Assembly: GCA_001969505.1 (NCBI GenBank)
Contig: LSSK01001263.1
Span: forward strand, 1-33,887
DNA: 33,887 nucleotides
From: Zancudomyces culisetae
Lineage: Eukaryota; Kickxellomycota; Harpellomycetes; Harpellales; Legeriomycetaceae
Direction of reading: 5' to 3'
The notes below the pieces were generated by a model, which did no database searches, was not told the origin of the DNA, and saw only the letters and a program-made list of their open reading frames with translations. Within the stretch, counting starts at the first letter, position 1, and every line of letters starts with the position of its first letter. Both the position numbers and the translations under genes were made by a program. Positions 11,301-20,161 of the stretch are shown one piece after another.

Positions 11301-13397
11301 CACGAACGCAGACCATCAGCTCATAAACTCCTCCATACAAGATCTGCATCCAATGACCAACAATCCCAAAAACAGTCATCCAAACCTGCTTTAGAGGTAA
11401 AGATAGGCGAGGGTGGCGCAGAAAATCCAAACATGTATTCATCATTTGCTGACCTACCACAGAATAGTCCTCAGCGAACCTCGCCCAGAGGGAAAGATAT
11501 TCCAGCTAAGCTTGGTTCAAAATCTGTGTGTGATCTCAAGTCTAGATGTAAAGTGGAGACAACTATGAATGCAGGGCTTTATCCCATTACCAGATCTATT
11601 TCAAATCAACTAGTCCGCGCCCAGATATCAAACAACAAAGGAGGTGATAGTTTTGAGGTTTCCAATGAATACTGGTACCTTGAACCCGAATATACGCAAA
11701 CAGAACTGGATATAATTGATGGCAAGCTTATGGGTGGGACAATAAGGGCACTGGTTGAACATCTAACACCACATAACACCACTGCCGACTCAGACTTTGT
11801 AAATGCATTTTTGCTGACATTCCGTAGCTTCTGTACGCCTTTAGAATTGCTCAATCATCTAATCAGAAGATTTAATATGGAGCCACCGAATGAAATTTCT
11901 GGAGACGCCGATAAACTCCAAACATGGAGACTCAAAAAGCAGACTCCAGCACGATTAAGAGTTTGCAACGTACTCAAATCCTGGCTAGAAAGCTACTTCT
12001 ACCCTGCAAGAGACTTCTACATTATCCAGGAGTTTGAAGCCTTTATCAATAACTTTCTTATAACCAACGGTCAAAAATCTTCAGGTGTGCGGATGTTGGA
12101 ACTAATTAAGGAGATTTATGCTGAATATAACATATCTGGAACCGTATCATTTACCAACCGTTCCAAGGCTATAGATCGGATGCTCCGTTCAAAATTTGCA
12201 AATATGGCAAGTCTCCCTCCTCCACCCAGCCACCGTCTATCCAAACGTGTTACCTCTCTGCTTGTCAAAAACAAACCTGTAAACCTTCTTGAAATCGACC
12301 AGTTGGAGCTTGCTCGGCAGCTGACTGTGTGTGATTCAATGCTGTTTTGTTCCATTAGACCATATGAGCTGATTGATAGAAAAATCGCCAGATCCACCGA
12401 CTCGCTGTGCCCGCCCAGCGTCAAGCTGATGTCATCTATTTCAAATAAAATAACACACTGGGTTATAATGTGCGTTCTTTCCGAAAACTCAGCAAAACAG
12501 CGTGCTGTTGTCTTGAAATACATGATAAATGTTGCCTACCATTGTTTCCTACTCAACAACTTCAATACTCTATTTTCTTTTGTTAGTGCCTTCAACTCAA
12601 GCTTTTTGTCCAGGCTTAAGCTTACGTGGTCGTTTTTGGGATCAAAATATAACTCTATGCTTTCTGTGTTGCAGAAAATCACAGACTCTTCACGAAATTA
12701 TTGTGTTTACAGGAACTATCTTCAATCGACTTCCCACGCTTTACCATTTTTAGGAATTATTCTCACCGATTTGACCTTTGCAAATCACGGAAATCGTAAC
12801 TTTAGACACGAAAACTACCCTCCTCCACTCCAGTCTGCCACCTCTACGGCCTCCTTTACCATTCTCCCTTCTCTTTCCTCCCCCATCTCGCCTACAAACT
12901 CTGGCACCCTCACCCCTATTTCCGCACCCATTTCCACTCCAATCTCTGCCTCAACATCGTTTCCTATTTTATCTCCAAACAATAATGACAACTTAAACAA
13001 CGACTTATTAGATTTGCCTAAACTATCCAAAAATGCCCTGGGCTCTTTCTTTATTTCCTCTGACTTTACTGATCTTATTTCTTCTGAAAACACCGATTTC
13101 ATGCTGACAGACCCAATCCTATCACCTGACCCTGACCCTGAGTCTCCTGAAACGCCCGACCTATCTGATCTTCTAACCTCGTCCTCCAACCTTCCCATGA
13201 TTAACTTTTCCAAATATACACGCGCTGTATCTATAATTCAATCGGTTCAGACTTTCCAGGTGCCCTATAATTTGACAATGATTACAGAAATCGTTGAATA
13301 CCTCCAATTCTCCTTGAACCTTGCCGAGTCTCATTGGGATGATGAAAAATATTACCAGCGCAGCCTGTTATTGGAACCAAAATCATCCAATAAATAG
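8307..13397 (+). CDS. Ras guanine nucleotide exchange factor, CDC25 type (1696 aa)
   Basis: Predicted to load GTP onto Ras at membranes, upstream of cAMP/PKA or MAPK signalling as for fungal Cdc25-family proteins. Seen: an N-terminal, mostly helical region (about residues 1-410) with no SH3 domain I can recognise; a long Ser/Asn/Lys-rich linker (about 420-1100) with poly-Ser/Asn near 630-670; a RasGEF_N segment from about 1122 (EYWYLEPEYTQTEL ... FLLTFRSFCTPLELL); and a catalytic RasGEF domain from about 1328 (LLEIDQLELARQLT ... LPFLGIILTDLTF ... VPYNL) to near the C-terminus, ending EKYYQRSLLLEP as the family usually does. A Ser/Pro/Thr/Leu-rich block of about 135 residues interrupts the catalytic domain after LTDLTFANHGN. 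The start is the first ATG of the frame, and no intron is needed. Base composition becomes more C-rich in the catalytic half. Whether it is the Cdc25, Bud5 or Lte1 orthologue is not settled; the catalytic motifs favour Cdc25. Confidence 0.9.
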   Translation: MTLDSFDKPNSGIHDLNMHTKHNINVLNITTSIRLESKSIYSLIESVPQEGTELKKWMEALESQIHACVTGFRNENGFLEILSENNSRMELIIKGLILGISKFKFLGEFLDFVWKSFNIRKTIIEVAQEIQYYVKSLGVEFSEYNDYLNVKKRINNNGRYEVKKTFLEVVSPVSLSNMYMLGGEGYVTELYYNILEAESWYIGKHVKVFKGSIEDLQIKLGIPGSEPKHYLLLCHRCVAKGLDVVEAIMKTLELLSKLVFMNEYTKIQMETHSDNITQSYTQRYNLLLGSVGVYLNHVSKFYHENNNLNIETKNMDERVLSYSLIKLKDVERVAGESSLYEIVKKTKDLKHDVCRDFLHRDFDDLIKHSENAFNNEHPVIIELKKLKWAYDVLRTKIKLVKENEISKRTKSDDTLSEKAENLDMQEVFIENQDLFVSADTSTSRPKLKLKKSIVDFFSNSKTRKQSIGGKKGDISHVKSISEASTNTQNSGIKQFDNCTHDQVHDFKSHDHVQFSMSQPHIVSGESEQQLDREKTIKVLTFGNDSWEMISDSIHGNLEVGKNGYTSSFGSFLQNKGGKKLSSGSKKMGGSSMLFDKLTEALDSHNNKNDARSHESKGILFDSLVSMKNRKRHESSSSNVSDVSTTSATSSNSCGSSNRSSISNNSVGIHIENHDSFQQKSNPNNYHQMQRDERCIQIDRLSSDFELVCETKYLSEDLEKPPKQQSLLGRLIKSRTEPPTTRKEERSQKVLVRSRAQRKKSNTNMDASVHSYFSEFGKSHYGSAGLGELVSRSNSNSSGLGSSNFNTLINELDSKVKTWFSSATGTVKQKPTSAGPEKDNYDMFTTLVSQDCYENLLPKTPLYKSRMSTGEGKQAFPKLDDMDITDSLPSPQSQPTSNYASTEKNAKHDSISNESMVFSTGLNGSIDPYEMRRTILKDGDYVGHGMDSFLGGNKNSNRKNSSYSINFNVNKNRFGMIAEQPFKLNSNNLPAFENMHSIVHERRPSAHKLLHTRSASNDQQSQKQSSKPALEVKIGEGGAENPNMYSSFADLPQNSPQRTSPRGKDIPAKLGSKSVCDLKSRCKVETTMNAGLYPITRSISNQLVRAQISNNKGGDSFEVSNEYWYLEPEYTQTELDIIDGKLMGGTIRALVEHLTPHNTTADSDFVNAFLLTFRSFCTPLELLNHLIRRFNMEPPNEISGDADKLQTWRLKKQTPARLRVCNVLKSWLESYFYPARDFYIIQEFEAFINNFLITNGQKSSGVRMLELIKEIYAEYNISGTVSFTNRSKAIDRMLRSKFANMASLPPPPSHRLSKRVTSLLVKNKPVNLLEIDQLELARQLTVCDSMLFCSIRPYELIDRKIARSTDSLCPPSVKLMSSISNKITHWVIMCVLSENSAKQRAVVLKYMINVAYHCFLLNNFNTLFSFVSAFNSSFLSRLKLTWSFLGSKYNSMLSVLQKITDSSRNYCVYRNYLQSTSHALPFLGIILTDLTFANHGNRNFRHENYPPPLQSATSTASFTILPSLSSPISPTNSGTLTPISAPISTPISASTSFPILSPNNNDNLNNDLLDLPKLSKNALGSFFISSDFTDLISSENTDFMLTDPILSPDPDPESPETPDLSDLLTSSSNLPMINFSKYTRAVSIIQSVQTFQVPYNLTMITEIVEYLQFSLNLAESHWDDEKYYQRSLLLEPKSSNK
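12790..13200 (+). other. Low-complexity insertion inside the Ras-GEF catalytic domain
   Basis: This in-frame stretch encodes about 135 residues between the conserved LTDLTF motif and the conserved NFSKYTRAV helix. In most family members these two are separated by only about 20-30 residues. The first half is Ser/Pro/Thr/Ile rich (ISAPISTPISA). The second half is acidic with repeated D/P/S/E. The coding strand is strikingly pyrimidine-rich. No stop interrupts it and no in-phase intron is required. Confidence 0.75.
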
Positions 13398-13679
13398 TTT
13401 TTATCCTCTTCCCCCCTTCCTCAAAGGATTCAGTATATTGTATTTATATTATTTTTTCTTTTTGTACTATTCTGAAATGCTGTTAAATAAACTACAGTTT
13501 TGTATTTCGTTTTTGAAAGTTGCAATACATACGTTAAACTCTAAAATGGATGATGAGATTTTTCGGATTCGACGAGAGTAAAGCAGCAAGAAGTGTACTA
13601 CTATAACTATACACTCTAAACGACAAAGTCTAAAGCTTCGAAGGGGTGAGTAATTGGATTTACTTACAGCTTATACGTC
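13398..13679. other. Short intergenic region after the Ras-GEF gene
   Basis: AT-rich 3' flank with an AATAAA-like hexamer near 13486-13492 that may serve 3' end formation of the Ras-GEF transcript. I see no gene. Confidence 0.4.
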
Positions 13680-14170
13680 CTGATTGGAATTTGATTTATG
13701 GCGATAGGGAGGATAAGAACAGGTGGGTTCTGAACAGCAGAGAGGCTGGCAAAGTTGGGAACAATAGATGAAAAGTTCAATACCAGGTGCCCATTTTGTA
13801 AAAAAAACAGCTCAGAAACCATTGAACACATGTTACTGGACTGTAGATACTGGACTGTTGTTAGGTATAAAACTCTGGAACGTATCACAGATGTGTCAAT
13901 TATAGGAAGTGAGGAGAGAGGTAGTAGTGAAGGATGGCGAGATTTTTTTTTTAGGGCGACTCCTTGGAGGGGTGTCAAAAAGAATGGTTACTCTCCCCGT
14001 TAAGAAGAGAGAAACCGAAGCACCATCTTTGGTTGAGCTGGTGACGGCACAATTTTTGGACGGAATATGTTGAACGAGGATGCAAATCTTAGACCGACTT
14101 AAGTCAGAAACAACCTCCTTGAACCAACGCCCGGTGGGTATGGAGTCCCTAGAGCGACAGAGGGGAATTG
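13680..14170 (+). pseudogene. Decayed LINE-type retrotransposon 3' fragment
   Basis: Reading + in the frame of 13755, the translation gives IRTGGF, an in-frame TGA at 13731, then TAERLAKLG and a Cys-rich segment (CPFCKKNSSETIEHMLLDC). That CxxC...H...C arrangement is the zinc-binding motif found after the reverse transcriptase in many non-LTR elements. Another stop lies at 13692 and a T8 run follows. Beyond 14002 the trace shifts frame (PGGYGVPRA). No reverse-transcriptase core is visible, so this is a truncated and dead remnant. It has no start codon of its own. Confidence is moderate because the match is by motif memory alone. Confidence 0.6.
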
Positions 14171-15692
14171 GTTAGGTAGATATTTATTTAACAAGCTCAT
14201 TGAGCAAAAAAAATGCAGCAAGTCAAATCGGTTTTTTTTAGTTTCTTGGCCTACCACTAGAGGAGCCTGTATAAAGGTGTACTAGAATGCTTGCATGTTG
14301 TTTGTCTATTTGTTAAGATGAATCAATGCTTACATCTGGTGCGGAAAAGGTGCACCTGGGGCTTTCTAAAGTCAGCATTTAGACATCACCGGTTACTCGA
14401 TTGCTATTCCTGTTTTCATCTTTTGGCGCTTGCTCAGCGCGATTTTTTAAGTCCAATAAATGACCGTTGTCAACAAATTGAATTAAAAGCCTGTATTATA
14501 TTAGGTGATCCGAATAAACCATGGGAATTAAGCTATATATTACTCTCTTTTAACCATAATGCTCTGTAATAGGACATAAGTCTATTATTACCATCGTTTG
14601 TTTGTGGGATAAGCTTTTTTTGTGCAATCCAAATAGCGTAGACCTTGTTTTCCTGGGGATTCACAGCTTGGGTTTACTAGTAATTTTTTACCGCGTTCCC
14701 TAGTTTTCTTAAATCTCAGACACTTTTTTTTGGAAGAGAGGAGGGTTTAGGCATAGCCATCTTAGGCTTAAAACAAATGTTGCGGTTATTTGGTAATTTA
14801 AAACATCTACATCTACATCTGTTCAAGAATAACGGGAATAAAATGACAGTGCCGTTTTGAAAGCTCGCAGTATCGGATCTTTTTATCAGATTTTATTTTT
14901 TCCAGAAGCACCTCTGATCAGTGATGCATATTTATTTCTATTCCTATTGTGTATTCTAAAGCCAATAACTTCATTTTTAGAATTACTTTTCATGATATGC
15001 CGGCTCGACTTTTTCATGTTATAAGTCAACACCATTGATAGAATAATCTTTTTGTTTGATTTGATTACATAAACGCTATTAATGTTTGCATGTTGTGTGA
15101 TTTATAAATACCAAAGCTGCGAAACTCAAAGGCGATGTAAAAAATAAATAAAAAAGAAAGGCCTACATTGTAAGTGGGTAATCATTATAAAACCACTTTA
15201 GCTATATCAGATATGATAAGATTCGCTAACCTAAAACGGTAAATATACTTAACTGCTTTCATAAAAGTCAATAATACACGCTCTACAAGCACCACTACAT
15301 GGGAGATGCGTTTTGGCAGTGAAAAAGCCGACTAGAGCTAGATTATAAACGGTATATTACATAACTTGTTTTGGGTATTATGAAAATACAACCTAAATTT
15401 AGCTTGATATTGTTGAAGGTTAGTGTGTTTTCTAGTCTTTATGAAGGAAGTGTGTTCATACAAGGCCCCATTAAAAATCTAGCAGGCTGTTTCTTTAACA
15501 GAGCTTAAGAAGTAATATGGAAGGAAAAGTAGAGGGCAAAAAAAGTATAAAACGTCTAGCATATCGCCGAAACAGGAAAAAAAAGCAACAGTTGAAGTTC
15601 CTCAAGTAACTCAAAGCATAATCATAATCATTAGCATATAACATTTGTGCATTTAGCTACGCAAGACTCAAATTTGAATTCAGGTATCAAAA
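14171..15692. other. Intergenic region with promoter of the secreted-protein gene
   Basis: Mostly AT-rich. A frame with an ATG at 14321 and its stop at 14567-14569 has relatively balanced codons and a C-terminal part reading IELKACIILGDPNKPWEL. I recognise no family, and it follows directly on the LINE remnant, so it may be relic sequence. A short CATCTA repeat lies near 14805-14820. The last 150 bp hold a TATA-like element. Confidence 0.4.
15546..15552 (+). promoter_or_regulatory. TATA-like element of the secreted Gly/Tyr protein gene
   Basis: TATAAAA, about 145 bp upstream of the ATG at 15693, a typical fungal TATA-to-ATG distance. Inferred from sequence only. Confidence 0.45.
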
Positions 15693-16112
15693 ATGGTAAA
15701 ATCGACACTCGCACTCATCACAGCCGCAGTTGCCACATTGTCAGTGAATGCTGCATCCGCTCCAAGACCAAGAGCGAATGTTGGTCCCATGCATTCAGCG
15801 ATGGGACAACCCCAGGACTTTATGAGGTTTGCTCCACCTAGTCGACCAGCCCTTAGCCGACGTTTCGTTGCACCAGCTTACCAAAAACGTGCTGACGAAG
15901 AGGAGGAGGAGGCTATTCCAGCTGATGATGAGTCTGTTCAGCCAGTCGACGCCCCAGGAGACGGTAGCGATGCAGGAAATGGAACCGATGACCGTTGGTG
16001 GTACGGATATTACGGGTACCCATATTATGGTGGTTACTATGGATATCCTTCCTATAGCTATGGTTATGGTTATGGTTACGGTTACGGGTACCCATACTAT
16101 GGATACTACTAA
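15693..16112 (+). CDS. Secreted Gly/Tyr-rich protein precursor with Kex2-type sites (139 aa)
   Basis: Function not recognised. Seen: an N-terminal signal peptide (MVKSTLALITAAVATLSVNA, cleavage likely around 20-23); a short Pro/Arg-rich segment; dibasic sites RR at 56-57 and KR at 65-66 that suit Kex2-like processing; a strongly acidic stretch from 68 (DEEEEE) to about 100; and a Tyr/Gly-rich tail from 102 to the end built of YGYP, YYGGYYGYP and YGYG units. One potential N-glycosylation site (NGT) lies at 96-98. If both dibasic sites are used, the mature product would be an acidic peptide with a Tyr/Gly tail. Secretion to the cell surface or medium is inferred. The gene is intronless and has a TATA-like element about 145 bp upstream. 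It could be a cell-wall, adhesive or antimicrobial-type protein, but nothing in the sequence decides. Confidence 0.8.
   Translation: MVKSTLALITAAVATLSVNAASAPRPRANVGPMHSAMGQPQDFMRFAPPSRPALSRRFVAPAYQKRADEEEEEAIPADDESVQPVDAPGDGSDAGNGTDDRWWYGYYGYPYYGGYYGYPSYSYGYGYGYGYGYPYYGYY
16011..16102 (+). repeat. Internal repeats encoding the Gly/Tyr tail
   Basis: A 20-nt block, TACGGGTACCCATAYTATGG, occurs at 16011-16030 and again at 16083-16102 with one difference. Between them are four GGTTAY hexamers. The repeat suggests growth of the tail by slippage or local duplication. Confidence 0.85.
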
Positions 16113-16549
16113 CCTGAGATTTTCAGAGGCTTTTTTTATAGTACATGACCCTTTTTTGATTGTTTCTGTAGAAGTTAAACGTTTTTTTTGAATAAACGTG
16201 CACCCTGCCTCAAAAGATTTGCGGTGAGGGCTTCACACTTATCAGCTGTTGGTACTGAGATCGTGTTGGGGGGGGGGGTTGTGATTGTTTTGTTTTGCTT
16301 CCCGCTCATCCAGAGTACCTAGGCTTGTGTAATTTTTTACTCCTTACGAACTGGTAAGTTGTTATCCTGGTGAATACCTGTCCTTTTGCAAGTTATGGAA
16401 CTGCAAACGAAAATAACAGCATCAAAAAAGCTTCACGTCGTTTATTGGCTGTACTTCACAAAAAAAATATACCCACGTATTTGTAAATAAATGCCCATTT
16501 TAGGCCAAGCAAAAACAATAATGCTAGTTAATAAAAATAATAACATAAA
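16113..16549. other. Intergenic region between the secreted-protein and BAH genes
   Basis: Contains an AATAAA near 16190 suited to 3' end formation of the upstream gene, then a G11 tract at 16268-16278. I see no coding signal. Confidence 0.5.
16268..16278 (+). repeat. G11 homopolymer tract
   Basis: Eleven consecutive G, preceded by GTGTT and followed by TTGTG. It is the third tract of identical length in the window. Confidence 0.9.
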
Positions 16550-17905
16550 ATGGCAAACAAGGAATTGGCAAAAAAAGCAACCGATGCGGAAAAGCCTTAC
16601 CAATCTCCCCTAGGAAAGCGTGAGAGCGCAACATCATCCACCGAGTCCTTAAAGAGATTAAAGACAGATGATTCTTCTTCAGATTCCTTTCAGAATCCCA
16701 ATGCGGTGGATGAAGAGGGTCACAAAACACTTTTGAGTGTTGAGATAAATGAGAGGTTAAAGGTGGAAGTAGGTGATTTTGTGTTGGTAAAAGACGAAAA
16801 CAAATACAATGAGCCATTAATAGGACACATATATGACTTGTACGAAGATCAGGATAGAAATCGCACCAGATTCGCGTATGTATGCTGGTTTTTGAGACCG
16901 TGGCAGACAACCCACAAGATTAACAAGTCATTTTATAAAAACGAGGTTTTTAAATCAAAGATTTTGGAAAAGATTGAAATCTCAAAGATTCTTGATAAGT
17001 GCATCGTGTACGACTTTAAGACTGCAACCACCGGATTGCCCAGAAAATTCTTGGAGGAAATGTCACTCGGCACTCCTACTGGCGAATGTGAAAAGAAGAG
17101 TGGAGCCGGGAATTGGGATGCGACTGCAAATACCGGGAAAAAACTGCTATCTGGTAAAGGTGTATATGTAAAGAGGGCGCAGAGGCTGTTGGGCAACAAA
17201 ATATTTGTTTGTGGGTCTAGGTATTGCGAAAAGACAAAGCAATTCAATTCAATCAAACAGTTTTCTAGGATCTTTCCATCTTTTATTAAAGAAGAGAAGG
17301 TTGCAGATTTACTATTAGATATTGTGGAGTATGCAGACGGACCAAGAGTTCTTGAAAAAGTAAAAAGCGTGTTTGCTTGTGAGGAGCAAGCTGAGCACGG
17401 CGATTCAAAGGATTCGGTTTCTGATTCGAATTCTGAGGCCGATACTCAAGCAGAATCAGAAGAAGAGCCGGTAAATGAAACGGGGGATGGAGATGGAGAC
17501 GAAAGTAGAGAAAATTCTGAACCCACAGAGGAAGGACGAGAATCCAGTGCACAGGTAAGCAGCTTTTCCCACTATTTTTATTTTGGAGAGGGGGCTGATT
17601 CCACATTCTTTATAACAAGTAAACATTTGTGCTTTTTTTAACGCATGTTTCTCTAACATTATCCTCCAAAACTATATAACCAGGATCTTCAAAATCAAAA
17701 GCCGAATACACCAGGAGTCGATAATGCAACATCTGAACAAGGTGCAAAAGTTACACAAGAGTTTAGCTCTGACGTGGTGGCACTGTTTCCTACGGACAAG
17801 AATGGGAGAATTTTGTGGTTTGCGACACCACCACTTTCTGCTGGATACAACCCAGTACAGCACTCCAATACTTATCTCGAATATCTGAAAAGTAAATCCA
17901 AATAG
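16550..17905 (+). CDS. BAH-domain chromatin protein, RSC1/2- or polybromo-like, without bromodomains (408 aa)
   Basis: Exons are 16550-17554 and 17684-17905. The first ends CAG before GTAAGC, the acceptor is ATAACCAG, and the junction is phase 0. Seen: a basic, Ser-rich start with a likely nuclear signal (KRLKTDD), then a BAH domain from about residue 74 (VGDFVLVKDENKYNEPLIG ... CWFLRPWQT ... KSFYKNEVFKS ... KCIVYDF). It continues past a Gly/Lys-rich insertion (about 174-205) to IFVCGSRYCEKTKQF, the form seen in Rsc1/Rsc2 and polybromo proteins. An acidic Ser/Glu linker follows, and exon 2 adds a conserved-looking tail, DKNGRILWFATPPL. No bromodomain or AT-hook is visible, so it is shorter than Rsc1/2. 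A role in chromatin remodelling or nucleosome binding is inferred from the BAH type. Unspliced, the frame runs 27 codons into the intron and ends at 17641. Confidence 0.8.
17555..17683 (+). other. Intron of the BAH-protein gene (129 nt)
   Basis: Donor GTAAGC, acceptor CAG. A CTAAC branch-like motif lies near 17653-17657 and ATAAC lies directly before the acceptor. Removal joins two open segments in phase 0 and replaces a poorly coding tail with one containing LWFATPPL. Confidence 0.8.
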
Positions 17906-19922
17906 TTCAGCTCCGTTTGTTTATGTAAAAAAAAATAGGATGTGAAGGCTGATAGAACGGGTCGCGGCTTTTCACAAAATACACTCACTCTACCTTTTCA
18001 CACAACTGCTGTGCTGACGTCATTTTGTACTGATATATTTCCACATTTATTATTCTATGTGTATATGAGCAGATTTTTGATCTGCTAACGGTATCTATTA
18101 GAAAAATTAAAAGGCTCCACTATTAAAGGATTAACAAAGAATACATGCTACGGTTATTGTACAACAAAAAAGAGAATAATAAATGTATGCAAACTGTTAT
18201 ATACGCTGGGATTTTTATAGTTCATATTTCGAGGAAGCTGAGGATATAATCCAAATAAGTGTTTATTTTATCGTACATCTTTCCTTTTAGGTATGTATTC
18301 ATGTAATCACATTCTCAAGATGTCCTTATAAGAGCTTGTGGGAAGCGGCTATCAAAACTCTGAGATATCCCTCCTAAATGGACTGAAAGGAGCTATTTTT
18401 GGGTTTCTTGGCCCTGTCTACACAGCAATGATAACAACTACAAGTACATCTGGCATAGCACCGTGTGTGAATATGTTCACATATTTCCCTACTTTTATTT
18501 TAGGAGTTAATAATTCTTTAGAGCAATTACAATTTTTTCCTTTCTGTATGATATGCAAAATGCCTAATCCAAGATACTCTATATTGATGCTTACAATTGC
18601 AATGAAATGCCTATCAGAATACAAAATATTTTGTAAACTACTACGATTAATACTTACCTTGTTTGTGTCAAGTACAACATTCTCGTTTGTTATTTTCTGT
18701 TACCACTACAATACAATTCAACAGAAGCAGTATATATAATTTTATTTTCTTATAGCACGCACATCAATGCGATTACTGTGATTTATATATGTTCTACACC
18801 GATTATTACGATGGATAATTTGCTTTGATTCAGATATTTCTCATATTCTAGCAGCTTCGTGCCAGTTATACACGGCTTTGAGGTGGTCTCTGAACTTTAT
18901 ATAAACTCTTCATGGTTTATAGGCCAATCATTTTTATTTACAGCTCAGATGTGTTTGAACTAGATTTTACGCAGCAAAATAAAAATAGGCCATCAATGGA
19001 AAAGCAAATCGGACAAGCGAGTTATCAGAAACAAAGACCGTCTTAATGTCATTGAAAATGTGCATGTGTTTCGATTTACTGTATACCAGGTGACGCTTTA
19101 TTGGTATGTACCAAAGTTTTGTAAAAAGTGCATATATTTGCAAGTTGGCATTTTCCCATTTCAGTTCACTATAAAAAAAATACATTGGCGGTGTTATTTG
19201 TGGCTCTGTTAATAGGTTTATACTTTAACATTTCATACCTTTTATTTGCTTAACTTGGTTAATAATGAAACAGAATAATAACACACCGATGAAATGCTAT
19301 TCAGAACCTAGCAAAAACATCTATTCTCAACACGTTCTGTTTTTTTCCAGGTTCCAAAGCGATCTATATATGGAAATATAATAAACCAAAGCCTGTAGGA
19401 AAACCAATTCCCTTCTAAACGTAAAAACCAAGGACCTTCCCATATAACTAAAATAAGTAAAGAAAAATACCAAAATAAGATCTGACTGTTTAATTTTGCA
19501 GTCCACTGGTGGGTTACCCAAGCTCCAACTATTTCCTAGAATTCCCACCGAATCTTTCATTGCAAAATTTGGATGTAGCTCTGTTGGTACAGACAAAAAT
19601 GTCTTCAAAGTTACATATAATCAATAGAAATTTAGGTTATCCTGCATGTATTTGCCATTTAATCTACTGAAGTATAGTGGAATCAAAGTGAGATTAATAT
19701 CTTTAAACTATTAAATTGTATGGTGCACCTAGTTTTGCTTTCCTGGTGCCGAATCACTTCAATCCTTCCCCTAAAAAAATAAGAGTGTAGATCATACATG
19801 TTCCTAAAAATTCTTACGGTGTATAATATTGTTTTTCTGCATAAGTATTGATTAATTTGGTTTTTATATTACCGTTGTGTAGTGTTTTAGTGCCTTTGTT
19901 GTTTTTTTTATTCGAAGAATAC

Positions 19923-19991
19923 AGGAAAAAGGAAAAAGGAAGAAGGAAAGAAAAAAGAAAAAAGAAAAAAGAAAAGGAGAAAAGGAGAAAG
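19923..19991 (+). repeat. 69-nt uninterrupted purine tract
   Basis: Every base from 19923 to 19991 on the + strand is A or G, arranged as GGAAAAA, GAAAAAA and GGAGAAA units. It lies just upstream of the TATA-like element of the Hsp100 gene. Such tracts can exclude nucleosomes or form triplex structure; a promoter role is inferred. Confidence 0.75.
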
Positions 19992-20004
19992 CTAGGTTTT
20001 TTGA

Positions 20005-20011
20005 TATAAAA
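20005..20011 (+). promoter_or_regulatory. TATA-like element of the Hsp100 gene
   Basis: TATAAAA followed by GGGG, about 155 bp before the ATG at 20162. This supports initiation near 20162. I saw no clear heat-shock element (alternating GAA/TTC units) nearby. Confidence 0.5.
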
Positions 20012-20161
20012 GGGGATGTGTTATTTCTGACTTAGCCTCCTTTCGCCAAAAATATCAAATAATATTATAAGCAGCATCTTCACTTCAATAGATAAACGAA
20101 AATCGTAAACTATAAATCGTAAACCAACAAGAGCAAGGATCAAAGGTTAATGTAAACAAAA

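Larger units (their letters stand above)
17906..20161. other. Intergenic region upstream of the Hsp100 gene
   Basis: About 2.2 kb with no gene I can defend. Two frames are slightly more protein-like than the background: + 18338-18739 (begins at GTG directly after a stop) and - 19327-19608 (begins at TTG). Neither shows motifs nor an ATG near its start. The last 250 bp look like a promoter, with a long purine tract followed by a TATA element. Confidence 0.45.

Noticed and set aside
12815-13213. 132-codon antisense frame (Gly/Ser/Glu-rich)
   Set aside because: It is the complement of the Ser/Pro/acidic block of the Ras-GEF; the block is in frame with conserved domain parts on the + strand.
14291-14569. 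Open frame after the LINE remnant with balanced codons
   Set aside because: It begins at TTG with an ATG at 14321 and no known motif; kept only as a note in the intergenic entry because a relic origin is as likely.
18338-18739. 133-codon + strand open frame containing hydrophobic segments
   Set aside because: It starts at GTG right after a stop, has no ATG for 30 codons, no recognisable motif, and its second half is AT-rich filler.
19327-19608. 93-codon minus-strand frame with a somewhat protein-like start
   Set aside because: It begins at TTG, loses coding character halfway, and no splice partner or family was found.
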